DNA of 64,000 bases from NCBI RefSeq assembly GCF_001644575.1, contig NZ_CP015596.1:3906001-3970000 (forward strand). The letters are read 5' to 3'. The notes beneath the pieces are model-generated. The model had not been told where the DNA came from and searched no databases. It worked only from the letters and a program-made list of their open reading frames with translations. The DNA is from Mycobacterium adipatum. GTDB taxonomy: Bacteria > Actinomycetota > Actinomycetes > Mycobacteriales > Mycobacteriaceae. Positions 1 to 9,339 of this stretch are shown here, piece after piece (positions within the stretch are counted from its first letter, which is position 1; each line of letters begins with the position of its first letter). Position numbers and translations under genes: made by a program.

Positions 1-1051
1 CAACCACGTCGACCCGCACTACCTGTACCCACCCGGCGGCACTCTGCTGCTGGCGCCGTTCGGGTACCTACCGGTCGACGCGGCGCGCTACTGGTACATC
101 ACCTTCAACGTCATCGCCTTCCTCATCGCGGCATACCTGTTGCTGCGGATGTTCAACTACACGCTGAGCTCGGTCGCGGCACCGGCACTACTGCTCGCCA
201 TGTTCTGCACCGAATCCGTCACCAACACTTTGGTGTTCACCAACATCAACGGCTGCATGCTGCTGGGCGCGGTGCTGTTCTTCCGGTTCCTGCTCAAGGG
301 CGGGGTACGCGCAGAACTGTTGGCCGGTGCCGCGATCGGGTTGACGCTGGTGGTCAAACCCTCGCTGGCACCGCTGCTGCTGCTGCCGGTGCTCAATCGC
401 CAGTTCTACACGCTGATCACCGCTTTCGGGGTGCCGCTGGTGTTCAATGCCGCGGCCTGGCCGCTGGTGTCGGATCCGATGAACTTCGTGCACCGCACCG
501 CCCCGTACATCCTGGAAACCCGCGACTACTTCAACTCCTCGATCCTGGGCAACGGCATCTACTACGGGCTGCCGATGTGGCTGATCCTGGCGCTGCGCAT
601 CCTGTTCCTGCTGCTGGCGGTCGGCAGCCTGTACCTGCTCTACAAGTACTACCGCGAACGCGATCAGCTGTTCTGGCTGCTGACCTCCTCAGGTGTGCTG
701 CTCACCGCGTCGTTCCTGGTGCTCTCGCTGGGCCAGGGGTACTACTCGACGATGCTGTTCCCGTTCCTGATGACGGTGGTGCTGCGCAACTCGGTGCTGC
801 ACAACTGGCCGGCCTGGCTGGCGGTGTACGGGTTCATGACGATGGATCGCTGGCTGCTCGGGCACTGGCCGACCACGGGACGCTTCCTGGAATACATGAA
901 GATCACCTACGGCTGGTCGCTGCTGTTGGTGGTGGTGTTCTGCGTGTTGTACTTCCGCTACCTGGACGCCAAGTCCGAAGGCAGGCTGGATTCGGGGATC
1001 GATCCACCGTGGATGACGGATGAGCATCGGCGCGCTAGCGTGAAATCATGA
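1..1051 (+). CDS. aftC: Arabinofuranosyltransferase AftC, 3' part (5' end outside window)
   Basis: Open from the first base in the frame starting at base 2, so about 349 C-terminal residues are visible; the family is about 430 residues long. The protein is a polytopic GT-C membrane glycosyltransferase (GT87-like). AftC adds the alpha-1,3 branch to arabinan of arabinogalactan and lipoarabinomannan, using decaprenylphosphoryl-arabinose on the outer face of the membrane. Recognisable stretches are VDPHYLYPPGGT, TNTLVFTNINGC, DYFNSSILGNG and YFRYLDAK, with about eight hydrophobic segments. The catalytic N-terminal acidic motif lies upstream of the window. The stop overlaps the msrB start (ATGA), so the two genes are probably co-translated. 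Assignment to AftC rather than a paralogue rests on remembered sequence similarity and the msrB neighbour. Confidence 0.9.
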   Translation, partial: NHVDPHYLYPPGGTLLLAPFGYLPVDAARYWYITFNVIAFLIAAYLLLRMFNYTLSSVAAPALLLAMFCTESVTNTLVFTNINGCMLLGAVLFFRFLLKGGVRAELLAGAAIGLTLVVKPSLAPLLLLPVLNRQFYTLITAFGVPLVFNAAAWPLVSDPMNFVHRTAPYILETRDYFNSSILGNGIYYGLPMWLILALRILFLLLAVGSLYLLYKYYRERDQLFWLLTSSGVLLTASFLVLSLGQGYYSTMLFPFLMTVVLRNSVLHNWPAWLAVYGFMTMDRWLLGHWPTTGRFLEYMKITYGWSLLLVVVFCVLYFRYLDAKSEGRLDSGIDPPWMTDEHRRASVKS

Positions 1052-1476
1052 CAACCCCCGGCCCCAAGCTTGAGCTGACCGACGACCAGTGGCGCGAGAA
1101 GCTCAACCCCGCCGAGTTCGCAGTGTTACGCCGCGCCGGCACCGAGCGGCCCTTCACCGGTGAATACACCGACACCAAGACCGCCGGGGTGTACCAGTGC
1201 CGGGCCTGCGGCGCCGAATTGTTCCGCAGCACCGAGAAGTTCGAATCCCATTGCGGCTGGCCGTCTTTCTTCGACCCAGCCGACTCCGACGCGGTGATCC
1301 TGAAACGGGACGATTCGCTGGGCATGACCCGCGTCGAGGTGATCTGCGCCACCTGCCACAGCCATCTCGGACACGTCTTCGAGGGTGAGGGCTATCCCAC
1401 CCCGACCGACCAGCGCTACTGCATCAACTCGATATCGCTTCGTCTGGTGCCTGCCGACTCGAACGCAACAGACTGA
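1048..1476 (+). CDS. msrB: Peptide-methionine (R)-S-oxide reductase MsrB
   Basis: A 142-residue cytosolic repair enzyme that reduces methionine-R-sulfoxide in proteins. Zinc ligands are visible as two CxxC pairs, C51/C54 (QCRACG) and C100/C103 (CATCHSHLGH). The catalytic cysteine is C125 in RYCINS, and the CGWPSF substrate loop is intact. The ATG overlaps the aftC stop by 4 bp, indicating translational coupling. The last 53 bp overlap the 3' end of the convergent c-di-GMP gene; both reading frames are intact there. Length and motifs are normal for the family. Confidence 0.96.
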   Translation: MTTPGPKLELTDDQWREKLNPAEFAVLRRAGTERPFTGEYTDTKTAGVYQCRACGAELFRSTEKFESHCGWPSFFDPADSDAVILKRDDSLGMTRVEVICATCHSHLGHVFEGEGYPTPTDQRYCINSISLRLVPADSNATD

Positions 1477-3742
1477 GCATGGCCGCCGGCGTCAACGGCG
1501 CCGTGTACAGGTAACCTTGGGCCACCTGACAACCGTAATCGCGTAACAGCGCGGCTGTTTCGGGATCCTCCACCCCCTCGGCCACCGTGGTCAGCCCGAG
1601 TTCGTTGGCCAGGTCGATGACGGCACGCAGGATGGCCGCCGCGCGTTTGTCCACCAGCACGGTGGTGACGAAGGCACGATCCAGTTTGAGCTCGTCGACG
1701 TACAGTTCCCGCAGATACGACAGTGCCGAATAGCCGCTGCCGAAATCGTCGATCGCGACGCGCACCCCCGATTGCCGTAACCGCTTGATCACCTCACGCG
1801 CGCCTTCGGTGTTGCCCAGCAGCAGATCCTCGGTGATCTCGATGGTCAGCAACTCGTGCGGCAGACCCCGTCGCCGCAGCGCGCGGCCCACGGTTTCGGG
1901 CAGCGTGGAATCGCTCAACGAGGGCGCAAACACGTTGACCGCGACCGGAACCAGCAGACCCAGATCCCGCCATTGCGCGATCTGATCGAGCGCCTTGGCG
2001 AACACGAGCTCGGTGATCGGCCGCATCAACCCGTGATCGCGCACCAACTGCAGGAACTGGTCAGGGGCCAGCAATCCGCGGTCGGGATGCGGCCAGCGCA
2101 CCAGTGCCTCCACCCCGACGATGGACCCGTCACCCAGTGCGAACTTGGGTTGGTAGGCCAGCGTGAGTTCCTGGTTGTCGATGGCGTGGCGCAGCTGTCC
2201 GAGCAACTTGTAGGCGACGGTGCTGTCGTACGCCAACGCCGTGCGGTCACGCTCCGGCGCGTCCGCCACGGACACATCGGCAGGGCTGAAGGTGTGCACG
2301 CCGGGGGTCCGCGAACGCTTCGCCGCATACATGGCCATATCCGCCTGTTTCAGCAGCAACTCCGGTGACACCTCCGCGTCGTCGGCAGACACCATCGCCA
2401 GCCCGGCGCTGGGCCGCAACAACAGATCATGGCCGTCGACGACAAAAGGTTCGTCGAACGCTCGCAGGACCTCGCGAGCCACCTCCCGCGAGGCGACGTC
2501 ATCGCCTTCCATCAGCACGACGAACTCGTCGCCCCCGATGCGCGCGACCGTGTCGCTGGATCTGGCTCGGGCCAGGGTCCGCGCGGCCACCTGCACCAGC
2601 AGTTGATCACCGGCGGGGTGCCCCAGGCCGTCGTTGACAAGCTTGAAATCGTCGAGGTCCAGCGACAACACCGCCACCGACTGCCTGTTGTCGCGGCGGT
2701 GCAATGCCAACGCGTGCTCCAGCCGGTCCTGGAAGAGCGCTCGATTGGCCAGCCCGGTCAGCGGATCGCTCATCGCCTGCGCCGCCACCGCGGCCAGCAG
2801 CCTGCGATTCTCGGCCACCACGATGAACTGACGCAGCAACACCAGCATGATCAGCAGCACCGAGGCGATCAGCGCGGGCGGCATCCCGGGCGTCGTGCCG
2901 AACCGCGCCACCGCGGCACCGATGGCGATCACGATGGGCACATAGGGCAGCCACATGGCCACCTGTGAGAACGAGCGCTCGCCGGCAACCCGCTGCTGCG
3001 GTACGCCGGTACACAGCCCCGCGAGCGCGATCAGCAACAGCCCGAGCGCCCAGCCCACACTGCTGTACCCCGTCAACCTGAAATCGTTGTGCGAGTTCAT
3101 GTAGACGAAGATGGAGTCGGCGATGGTCATCAGCGCCATACCGACGGTCAACAAGGTCAGCGGCGTTCGGTGCGGCGCGGGCGCCCGCCCGAGCAACAGC
3201 ATCGCGACGGTCAATGCCAACAAGTCCGCGATCGGGTAGGCCAGGGCCACCCCCACCGCGAAGCGGCTCGCTCCGCCCGCTTCGAACAACCCACCCAGTA
3301 TCGTCAGCCACCCGATCTGGAAGAACGCGGCCGTCACGATGAAACCGTCCAGAGTCAACCGCGTGTACGTGTAGCCCGAGGCGCCGACCGGCGCGATGAG
3401 AAGCCCGATGCAGATCGACAACGGCAACATCAGATACGCGATGTCGGCCGCCGACGGGAACGGTGAGACCTTCAAAAACCATTCGTAGTAGGCCCACAGC
3501 ACCGAACCCACGGTCCACCCGGCCAGCCCGATCGCGATGAACGCCGCCGAGATGCGCTGCCTACCGCGGCAGCGAAACGCGGTATGCGCGGCACAACCGG
3601 TGGCGAACAGCGATAGGACCACGAACACGTTGTCCTCGAACGCGATTCGGAAGTCCTCCGAACCCCACCCGCCCAGCAGCCAGACGCAGAAAGCCAAGGT
3701 AGCAACCGTAGCCACTGCCCCGACACGGCCGACCATCGGCAT
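1424..3742 (-). CDS. Membrane-bound GGDEF-EAL c-di-GMP turnover protein
   Basis: A 772-residue protein. Residues 1-320 hold about nine or ten hydrophobic segments and probably form a membrane sensor. The GGDEF domain (about 324-485) keeps GGDEF at 403-407 and an inhibitory I-site RSSD at 394-397, exactly five residues upstream. The EAL domain (about 515-765) keeps E545 (EAL), N603, E635 (ITE), D665/D666 (DDFGSGYS), K686, E722 and Q742. Both diguanylate cyclase and phosphodiesterase activities are therefore plausible. The start is ATG 3742; a TAGCGT -10 at 3749-3754 lies 6 nt upstream, suggesting a leaderless mRNA. The gene is separated from the hem operon by a hairpin. The remembered M. tuberculosis synteny has no such gene here, although other rapid growers do carry a second GGDEF-EAL protein. 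Confidence 0.93.
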   Translation of the reverse strand: MPMVGRVGAVATVATLAFCVWLLGGWGSEDFRIAFEDNVFVVLSLFATGCAAHTAFRCRGRQRISAAFIAIGLAGWTVGSVLWAYYEWFLKVSPFPSAADIAYLMLPLSICIGLLIAPVGASGYTYTRLTLDGFIVTAAFFQIGWLTILGGLFEAGGASRFAVGVALAYPIADLLALTVAMLLLGRAPAPHRTPLTLLTVGMALMTIADSIFVYMNSHNDFRLTGYSSVGWALGLLLIALAGLCTGVPQQRVAGERSFSQVAMWLPYVPIVIAIGAAVARFGTTPGMPPALIASVLLIMLVLLRQFIVVAENRRLLAAVAAQAMSDPLTGLANRALFQDRLEHALALHRRDNRQSVAVLSLDLDDFKLVNDGLGHPAGDQLLVQVAARTLARARSSDTVARIGGDEFVVLMEGDDVASREVAREVLRAFDEPFVVDGHDLLLRPSAGLAMVSADDAEVSPELLLKQADMAMYAAKRSRTPGVHTFSPADVSVADAPERDRTALAYDSTVAYKLLGQLRHAIDNQELTLAYQPKFALGDGSIVGVEALVRWPHPDRGLLAPDQFLQLVRDHGLMRPITELVFAKALDQIAQWRDLGLLVPVAVNVFAPSLSDSTLPETVGRALRRRGLPHELLTIEITEDLLLGNTEGAREVIKRLRQSGVRVAIDDFGSGYSALSYLRELYVDELKLDRAFVTTVLVDKRAAAILRAVIDLANELGLTTVAEGVEDPETAALLRDYGCQVAQGYLYTAPLTPAAMLSLLRSSRQAPDEAISS

Positions 3743-3767
3743 TCCAGAACGCTAGCAAAATTCCGAT

Positions 3768-3788
3768 ATCCCAGGTCCGAACTGGGAT
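3768..3788 (-). terminator. Hairpin terminator after hemQ
   Basis: ATCCCAG (3768-3774) and CTGGGAT (3782-3788) form a perfect 7-bp stem with a 7-nt loop. It starts 8 nt after the hemQ stop and is followed on the minus strand by ATCGGAATTTTG, a short T run. This fits an intrinsic terminator of the hemE-hemY-hemQ operon and insulates the c-di-GMP gene downstream. Confidence 0.6.
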
Positions 3789-3795
3789 GACAAAT

Positions 3796-4488
3796 TTACG
3801 GAAGCTTCGCGAGCAGCTGCTCGACCGCGACTCGCGGCCCGGTGAAGAACGGGGTCTCCTCGCGGACGTGCCTGCGCGCCTCGGTGTAGCGCAGCTTCCA
3901 CATCAGCTCGACGATGCGGCCCAGATCGGGGCCCTCGAAGGCCAGGATCCACTCGTAGTCGCCGAGCGCGAACGCCGGCACGGTGTTGGCGCGCACATCC
4001 GGGTACTCGCGGCCCGCCATACCGTGATCGACGAGCATCTTGCGCCGCTCGTCCTCGGGCAGCAGATACCAGTCCAGCGAGCGTACGAACGGGTAGACGC
4101 AGACGTAGTCGCCCGGGTCCTCGCCGGCGATGAAGGCCGGGACGTGGCTCTTGTTGAACTCGGCGGGACGGTGCAGCGCGACCACGCTCCACACCGGCTC
4201 ACTGGCCAGACCCAGCGTCGTGCGGCGGAAGGCCGAGTAGGTGGCCTGCAGGTCTTCCACCCGCTCGGCGTGCGTCCAGATCATGTAGTCGGCGTCGGCA
4301 CGGAACCCCGTGACGTCGTACAGGCCGCGGACCACGACGCCGTTGTCCTCCTGCTGTTTGAGGAACGTCGCGGTCTCGTCGATCACGGCAGACCGGTCCT
4401 CGTCGAGCGCCTCGGGTTGAACGGCGAAGACCGAGATCATCATGTACCGGGTCATCGAGTTGAGCGTGTCGTAATCGAGCTTGGCCAT
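3796..4488 (-). CDS. hemQ: Coproheme decarboxylase HemQ/ChdC (chlorite dismutase fold)
   Basis: A 230-residue protein of the chlorite dismutase-like family. It performs the last step of the coproporphyrin-dependent haem route, the peroxide-dependent decarboxylation of coproheme to haem b in the cytosol. The catalytic tyrosine is Y132 in [14 protein letters not shown], and the likely proximal haem ligand is H155 in [12 protein letters not shown]. It is the last gene of the hemE-hemY-hemQ operon, only 4 nt after hemY. Length matches the actinobacterial family. A true chlorite dismutase is unlikely given the haem gene context. Confidence 0.94.
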   Translation of the reverse strand: MAKLDYDTLNSMTRYMMISVFAVQPEALDEDRSAVIDETATFLKQQEDNGVVVRGLYDVTGFRADADYMIWTHAERVEDLQATYSAFRRTTLGLASEPVWSVVALHRPAEFNKSHVPAFIAGEDPGDYVCVYPFVRSLDWYLLPEDERRKMLVDHGMAGREYPDVRANTVPAFALGDYEWILAFEGPDLGRIVELMWKLRYTEARRHVREETPFFTGPRVAVEQLLAKLP

Positions 4489-4492
4489 GGAC

Positions 4493-5848
4493 CTATCGTG
4501 CCACGCCGGAGGTCACCAGTTTCGCGGCCGCCCTGGTCGCCGATCCCACACATGCGGGCACCCCGATGCCATCCAGATAACCGCCGGCGACCGCCAGCGT
4601 CGGCGGCAGTCCGGCACGCAACTCGGCCACCAGATCGACGTGCCCGGGGCCGTACTGGGGCATCGCGTCGATCCAGCGCTGCACCCGGTGGTCCACCGGG
4701 TCCGCGGCGACGGAGAACACGTTCTGCAGATCCTCCAGCGCCCAGTTCAGCAATTCGTCGTCGCCGACGCTGCCGGCCACGTTGTCCCCGAACCTGCCGT
4801 AGGACAGCCGCACCAGCTCCACGTTGCCGTGGCGGCCCCATTTGCGCGACGTCAGCGTGATGGCCTTGGTGTGCAACCGTTCTCCGGTGGCGACGAGTAC
4901 TCCGGACTGATCGGGCAGCGGGGTGCCACCGGGCAACGCCAACGCCACCAGCGCGGTCGAGGCGACCCCGATGCGGCGGGCGGCGGCAGCGCTGGCCGCG
5001 GCGATGGGCTCGACCAGGCGGGCCAGCCGCGGCGCGGGCACCGCGAGCACCACGGCGTCGGCCGGCCAGTGCCCGCCCTCGTCGTCGACGAGCTCCCAGC
5101 CCTGCCCGCAGCGCTCGAGGCGGTCGATCCCGACCTGCGCCCAGCGCAGGTCGGCGCGCCGGGCGAGTTCCTCGACCAGCACCCGGTAGCCGCCGTCCAG
5201 CGCCCCGAACACCGGGCCGGGCCGGGGGGCGGGCAGCGCGTTGCGGACGGCCTCGGTCAGGTTGCGGGCGCCACGATCGAGGGCGGCGGCCAGTGCCGGC
5301 AGCGCCGAGCGCACCCCGATGGTCGCCGCCGAACCGGCGTACACGCCGGTGAGCAGCGGTTCCACCGAGCGGGTGACGACCTGCGCGCCGAACCGGTCAC
5401 CGACCAGGTCGCCCACCGACGCATCGGCGGCCGGGCGCCAGGAGAACGAGCGGCGGGGTTCGTCGGCGATCTGGGCCACTGTGGCGGCGTCGACGAGTCC
5501 GGCCACCGATTCGGCCTGTGCCGGGATGCCCTGCAAGGTGCCGGCCGGCAGCGGATGCAGCGCGCCCTGGCTGTAGATCAGCGGCCGGGCGCCGACACTG
5601 GCCACCTGCCTGCCGGACAATCCGAGCTCGGCCAGCAGCGCGGTGACCTCGGGGCGGCGGGTGATGAACGCCTCGGCGCCGACATCCATCGCCATCCCGC
5701 CCACCTGTTCGGTGCGCAGCACGCCGCCGAGCCGGTCGGCCGGGTCGAACAACGTGATCGACGCGTCCGGCCCCGCCGCGACGCGCAGCCGATAGGCCGC
5801 GGTGAGGCCCGAGATGCCTCCGCCGACAACGCAGTACGTGGACTTCAC
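4493..5848 (-). CDS. hemY: Coproporphyrinogen III oxidase CgoX (HemY/HemG type)
   Basis: A 451-residue flavoprotein. The N-terminus [17 protein letters not shown] is a Rossmann dinucleotide-binding motif for FAD, and the C-terminus [18 protein letters not shown] is the second FAD-contact region of this oxidase family. Older annotations call it protoporphyrinogen oxidase (hemG/hemY). In Actinobacteria with HemQ the substrate is expected to be coproporphyrinogen III. The ATG overlaps the hemE stop by 4 bp and hemQ follows after 4 nt, so the three are one translation-coupled operon. Confidence 0.94.
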   Translation of the reverse strand: MKSTYCVVGGGISGLTAAYRLRVAAGPDASITLFDPADRLGGVLRTEQVGGMAMDVGAEAFITRRPEVTALLAELGLSGRQVASVGARPLIYSQGALHPLPAGTLQGIPAQAESVAGLVDAATVAQIADEPRRSFSWRPAADASVGDLVGDRFGAQVVTRSVEPLLTGVYAGSAATIGVRSALPALAAALDRGARNLTEAVRNALPAPRPGPVFGALDGGYRVLVEELARRADLRWAQVGIDRLERCGQGWELVDDEGGHWPADAVVLAVPAPRLARLVEPIAAASAAAARRIGVASTALVALALPGGTPLPDQSGVLVATGERLHTKAITLTSRKWGRHGNVELVRLSYGRFGDNVAGSVGDDELLNWALEDLQNVFSVAADPVDHRVQRWIDAMPQYGPGHVDLVAELRAGLPPTLAVAGGYLDGIGVPACVGSATRAAAKLVTSGVAR

Positions 5849-6894
5849 AATGAATGCACCAGTTCGACGAGCTCGGTCACCACCGCCGGGTCGGTGCTCG
5901 GGAGTACACCGTGACCCAGGTTGAAGATGTGCCCGGACGCGCCCGCGGCGATGGCCGCGCGGCCGTCCTGCACGACTGCCCGCGCGGCGCGCTGTACCAC
6001 CGGCCAGCCGGCCAGCAGGACCACCGGATCAAGGTTGCCCTGCAACGCCGTACCGGGCCGGACCCGCCCGGCCGCGGCTTCCAGCGAGGTCCGCCAGTCC
6101 ACCCCCACCACAGTGGCCCCGGCCTCGCCCATCGCACCGAGCAGTTCGGCGGTGCCGACACCGAAGTGCGTCATCGGCACACCGCGCGCCGCCAGCGTCG
6201 CGAAGATCCGTGAGCTGTGCGGCAACACATGACTGCGGTAGTCGGCCAGCGACAGCGTCCCGGCCCACGAATCGAACAGTTGGATGGCGTCGACGCCGGC
6301 GTCGAGTTGGGCCGCCAGGAACTCGATCGTCAGATCGGTCAGCGAGGTCATCAGCGCATGCCAGGTGTCGGGCTCGGCGAACATCATCGCCTTGGTCTTC
6401 TCGTGGTTGCGGCTCGGACCGCCTTCCACCAGGTAGGACGCCAGCGTGAACGGTGCACCGGCGAACCCGATCAGCGGTACCTCACCCAGGGCCGCCACCA
6501 GCAGCGACACCGCGTCGCTCACCGGTGCGACCGCAGAGCGCTCCAGCGGTCTGAGGGTGTCGACATCGGCCCGGGACCGGATCGGGTGCTCGATGACGGG
6601 CCCGACGTCCGGCACGATGTCCAGCGCCACCCCGGCCGCCTTCAAGGGCACCACGATGTCGGAGAACAGGATGGCGGCGTCCACGCCGTGCCTGCGCACC
6701 GGTTGGAGGGTGATCTCGCAGACCAGTTCCGCGTCGAAGCAGGCATCGAGCATCTTGTGGTTGGCACGCAGGGCCCGGTACTCGGGCAGCGACCGCCCGG
6801 CCTGACGCATGAACCACACCGGGGTGCGGCTCGGGGTGCGGCCGGTGGCGGCGGCGAGAAAGGGCGACTCAGGCAGGTCACGACGGGTGTTCAT
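5845..6894 (-). CDS. hemE: Uroporphyrinogen decarboxylase
   Basis: A 349-residue enzyme converting uroporphyrinogen III to coproporphyrinogen III in the cytosol. The family signature [16 protein letters not shown] is near residue 25, the second motif [17 protein letters not shown] is in the middle, and [13 protein letters not shown] is near the end. It is the first gene of the haem operon and overlaps hemY by 4 bp. The start ATG is at 6894; the 79-bp gap to the divergent DUF3000 gene holds a palindrome at 6915-6930. Confidence 0.96.
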   Translation of the reverse strand: MNTRRDLPESPFLAAATGRTPSRTPVWFMRQAGRSLPEYRALRANHKMLDACFDAELVCEITLQPVRRHGVDAAILFSDIVVPLKAAGVALDIVPDVGPVIEHPIRSRADVDTLRPLERSAVAPVSDAVSLLVAALGEVPLIGFAGAPFTLASYLVEGGPSRNHEKTKAMMFAEPDTWHALMTSLTDLTIEFLAAQLDAGVDAIQLFDSWAGTLSLADYRSHVLPHSSRIFATLAARGVPMTHFGVGTAELLGAMGEAGATVVGVDWRTSLEAAAGRVRPGTALQGNLDPVVLLAGWPVVQRAARAVVQDGRAAIAAGASGHIFNLGHGVLPSTDPAVVTELVELVHSL

Positions 6895-6914
6895 CGAGCC
6901 CTATGGTGCCATGT

Positions 6915-6930
6915 GCGCCGAGATCGGCGC
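6915..6930. promoter_or_regulatory. Palindrome between hemE and DUF3000 gene
   Basis: GCGCCGA and TCGGCGC form a perfect 7+7 inverted repeat around GA. It lies 20 bp upstream of the hemE start and between two divergent genes, so it could be a repressor operator. At this GC content a 7-bp repeat may also be chance. No family is assigned. Confidence 0.3.
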
Positions 6931-6973
6931 GCCTGCGCACGGGTGAGACGAGATGGGTCTAGCGTCGGGGTCT

Positions 6974-7555
6974 GTGACGTCCGCCGAACCGGCTCAATTC
7001 CGCACCGCGGTAGCGGCGATGAATGCCGCCACCGTTCGGCCGGAGATCGAGCTGGGACCGATCCGTCCGCCGCAGCGCCTGGCACCCTTCAGCTACGCGC
7101 TGGGGGCCGAGGTGCGCCACCCCGACGCCGCCGTGGTGCCGGAACGCTCCGAGGGCGACGCCTTCGGTCGGCTGATCCTGCTGCACGATCCCGAGGGCGC
7201 CGAGGCCTGGGACGGCACCATGCGCCTGGTCGCCTACATCCAGGCCGACCTGGACTCCACCGAGGCTGTCGACCCGCTGCTGCCGGAGGTCGCGTGGAGC
7301 TGGCTGGTGGATGCGCTCGCCGAGCACGGGGAAGCCGTCACCGCCCTGGGCGGCACGGTCACCGCGACCACCTCGGTGCGCTACGGCGACATATCCGGGC
7401 CGCCACGCGCCCATCAACTGGAACTCCGCGCCTCCTGGACGGCCACCAACCTCGAGTTGGGCCCGCACGTGCAGGCCTTCTGCGAGGTCCTCGAGCATGC
7501 GGCCGGCCTGCCGCCGGCCGGCGTGACCAGCTTGGGTTCCCGCACCCGCGCCTGA
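6974..7555 (+). CDS. DUF3000 conserved actinobacterial protein
   Basis: About 193 residues from GTG 6974. This start is preferred because TAGCGT (6960-6965) sits 8 nt upstream as a -10 element and suggests a leaderless mRNA; ATG 6953 would add seven residues. Conserved stretches are RPEIELGPIRPPQRLAPFSY and VRYGDISGPPRAHQLELRAS. There is no signal peptide or membrane segment and no catalytic motif is recognised. The stop shares one base with the start of the RNase D-like gene (TGATG), so the pair is coupled. M. tuberculosis has this pair in the same order, as I recall it. Function is unknown. Confidence 0.85.
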   Translation: MTSAEPAQFRTAVAAMNAATVRPEIELGPIRPPQRLAPFSYALGAEVRHPDAAVVPERSEGDAFGRLILLHDPEGAEAWDGTMRLVAYIQADLDSTEAVDPLLPEVAWSWLVDALAEHGEAVTALGGTVTATTSVRYGDISGPPRAHQLELRASWTATNLELGPHVQAFCEVLEHAAGLPPAGVTSLGSRTRA

Positions 7556-8820
7556 TGACCGAGCCCGACGAAACATCCGGGGACATACCCGAACCGGAAC
7601 CGACTCCGCTGCTGGCCCCTGCCGACGGCGTGCCGCCGGTCGCCAGCTATCCCAGTGAGATCGCGCGGGCCGCCGAGCAGTTGGCCGGCGGCACAGGAGC
7701 GTTCGCGGTCGACGCCGAGCGGGCCTCGGGATTCCGGTATTCGAACCGTGCCTACCTGTTGCAGATCCGCCGGGCGGGTGCGGGCACCGTGCTGATCGAT
7801 CCGGTGAACCACGGTGGCGATCCGCTCCAGGTGATGGCGCCGCTGGCCGAGGTGCTCAGCACCGACGAGTGGGTGCTGCATGCCGCCGACCAGGACCTGC
7901 CGTGCCTGGCCGAGTTGGGCATGACCCCACCGAGCCTCTACGACACCGAACTGGGGGCCCGGCTGGCCGGCTTCGACCGGGTCAACCTCGCCGAGATGGT
8001 GCGCCGACTGCTGGGCCTTGGCCTGGTCAAGGGGCACGGCGCCGCCGACTGGTCCAAGCGCCCGTTGCCCGCAGACTGGCTCAACTACGCCGCACTCGAC
8101 GTGGAGGTGCTGCTGGAGCTGCGGGCCGCGGTGGCCGCCGCGCTCGACGAACAAGGCAAATCCGATTGGGCCGCACAGGAATTCGAGTTCCTTCGCACAG
8201 TCGAACCGACGGTCACCCGACGCGACCGGTGGCGCCGCACCTCGGGCATCCACAAGGTGCGCGACCCCAGGGCGCTGGCCGCGGTGCGCGAGCTGTGGAT
8301 CGCCCGTGACCAGATCGCGCAACGCCGCGATATCGCGCCTGGCCGGATCCTGCCCGATGCCGCAATCGTCAACGCCGCCACCGTCGATCCCGATACGGTC
8401 GAAAAGATCGTCGCGCTCCCCGTTTTCGGCGGCAGCCGGCAGCGTCGCAGCGCCCAGGTGTGGCTGGACGCCCTGGCCAGGGCCCGCCAGGATCCGAACC
8501 CGCCGACGGGTTCCGAACCACTCACCGGCCCACCGCCGCCGGCCCGCTGGGCACGGCGCAAGCCGGAGGCCGCCGAACGGCTGGAGGCTGCGCGAAGTGG
8601 TTTGTCCGAACTCTCGCAGAAGGTTTCGGTTCCCACCGAGAACCTCCTGACACCCGACACGGTGCGGCGACTGTGCTGGGACTGGCAGCCGGTCGAGAAC
8701 ATCGAGGCAGCCGTCGACGACTTCCTGGCCCACGCCAGGGCCCGGCCGTGGCAGCGAGAGCTGACGGTGCCGGTGCTGACCGAGGCGTTGACGCCATCGC
8801 CCCCCGCATCGTCGGATTGA
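7555..8820 (+). CDS. RNase D-like 3'-5' exonuclease with HRDC domain
   Basis: A 421-residue protein. The N-terminal half is a DEDDy exonuclease: DAE in AFAVDAERASGFRYSN (motif I), HAADQDLPCLAELG (motif II) and LNYAALDVEVLLEL (motif III with the Y..D pair). The C-terminal half contains HRDC-type helices (about residues 225-300: RDQIAQRRDIAPGRILPD). It probably trims or matures structured RNA such as tRNA precursors. It is coupled to the DUF3000 gene by the TGATG overlap. The start ATG 7555 follows an acidic, proline-rich leader of about 30 residues. Confidence 0.9.
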   Translation: MTEPDETSGDIPEPEPTPLLAPADGVPPVASYPSEIARAAEQLAGGTGAFAVDAERASGFRYSNRAYLLQIRRAGAGTVLIDPVNHGGDPLQVMAPLAEVLSTDEWVLHAADQDLPCLAELGMTPPSLYDTELGARLAGFDRVNLAEMVRRLLGLGLVKGHGAADWSKRPLPADWLNYAALDVEVLLELRAAVAAALDEQGKSDWAAQEFEFLRTVEPTVTRRDRWRRTSGIHKVRDPRALAAVRELWIARDQIAQRRDIAPGRILPDAAIVNAATVDPDTVEKIVALPVFGGSRQRRSAQVWLDALARARQDPNPPTGSEPLTGPPPPARWARRKPEAAERLEAARSGLSELSQKVSVPTENLLTPDTVRRLCWDWQPVENIEAAVDDFLAHARARPWQRELTVPVLTEALTPSPPASSD

Positions 8821-8833
8821 CGGGATCGCAGAC

Positions 8834-9319
8834 ATGGCCGAAAAGTCGGAGACGCACGACGAAAAGGACCGTCAGCGGTTCGCCGACCGCGTCCTGAGCA
8901 TCGTCGAGGACGCGGTGTACTGGGCCATCGCGGTCATCCTGGTGGCCGCAGCGGTGGCCCTGCTGGTGGCCCAGGTGAAGACCATGTTCTCGTTGCTGGA
9001 CACGCCCACCTCCAACGTCATGCTGGAAATCCTGGACGGCGTGCTGCTGATCTTCATCTTCGTCGAGCTGCTGTACGCCGTGCGGACCAGTCTGCGGTCC
9101 CATGAGATCGCCGTGGAACCGTTCTTGATCGTCGGAATCCTGGCCTGCATCAAGGAGATCGTGGTGCAGTCGGTGGAAGCGGCCAAGCTCGTGGGCCAGG
9201 GGCCGGAATTCGCCAGGACCATCGTCCATACCGGAGTGCTCGGCGCACTGGTGCTGGTACTGGCGGCGGCAGCGTGGATACTGAGGCAACGCGCCCTGGC
9301 AGCTCCCCCTGAGGAATAG
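8834..9319 (+). CDS. PsiE-like small membrane protein
   Basis: A 161-residue protein with four hydrophobic segments (about 26-47, 61-83, 95-115 and 133-152) and a charged N-terminus. The layout, and the segments LLIFIFVELLYAVRTSL and VEPFLIVGILACIKEIVV, resemble the PsiE family (phosphate-starvation-inducible, function unknown). It lies 13 nt after the RNase D-like gene and is probably co-transcribed with it. It converges on dxs with 20 bp between the stops. Biochemical role unknown. Confidence 0.8.
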   Translation: MAEKSETHDEKDRQRFADRVLSIVEDAVYWAIAVILVAAAVALLVAQVKTMFSLLDTPTSNVMLEILDGVLLIFIFVELLYAVRTSLRSHEIAVEPFLIVGILACIKEIVVQSVEAAKLVGQGPEFARTIVHTGVLGALVLVLAAAAWILRQRALAAPPEE

Positions 9320-9339
9320 GGCGCCGCCACCGCGGTCTC

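Noticed and set aside
6217..7554. Upstream extension of the RNase D-like frame
   Set aside because: Lies antisense to hemE and out of frame over DUF3000; the TGATG junction and homology place the start at 7555.
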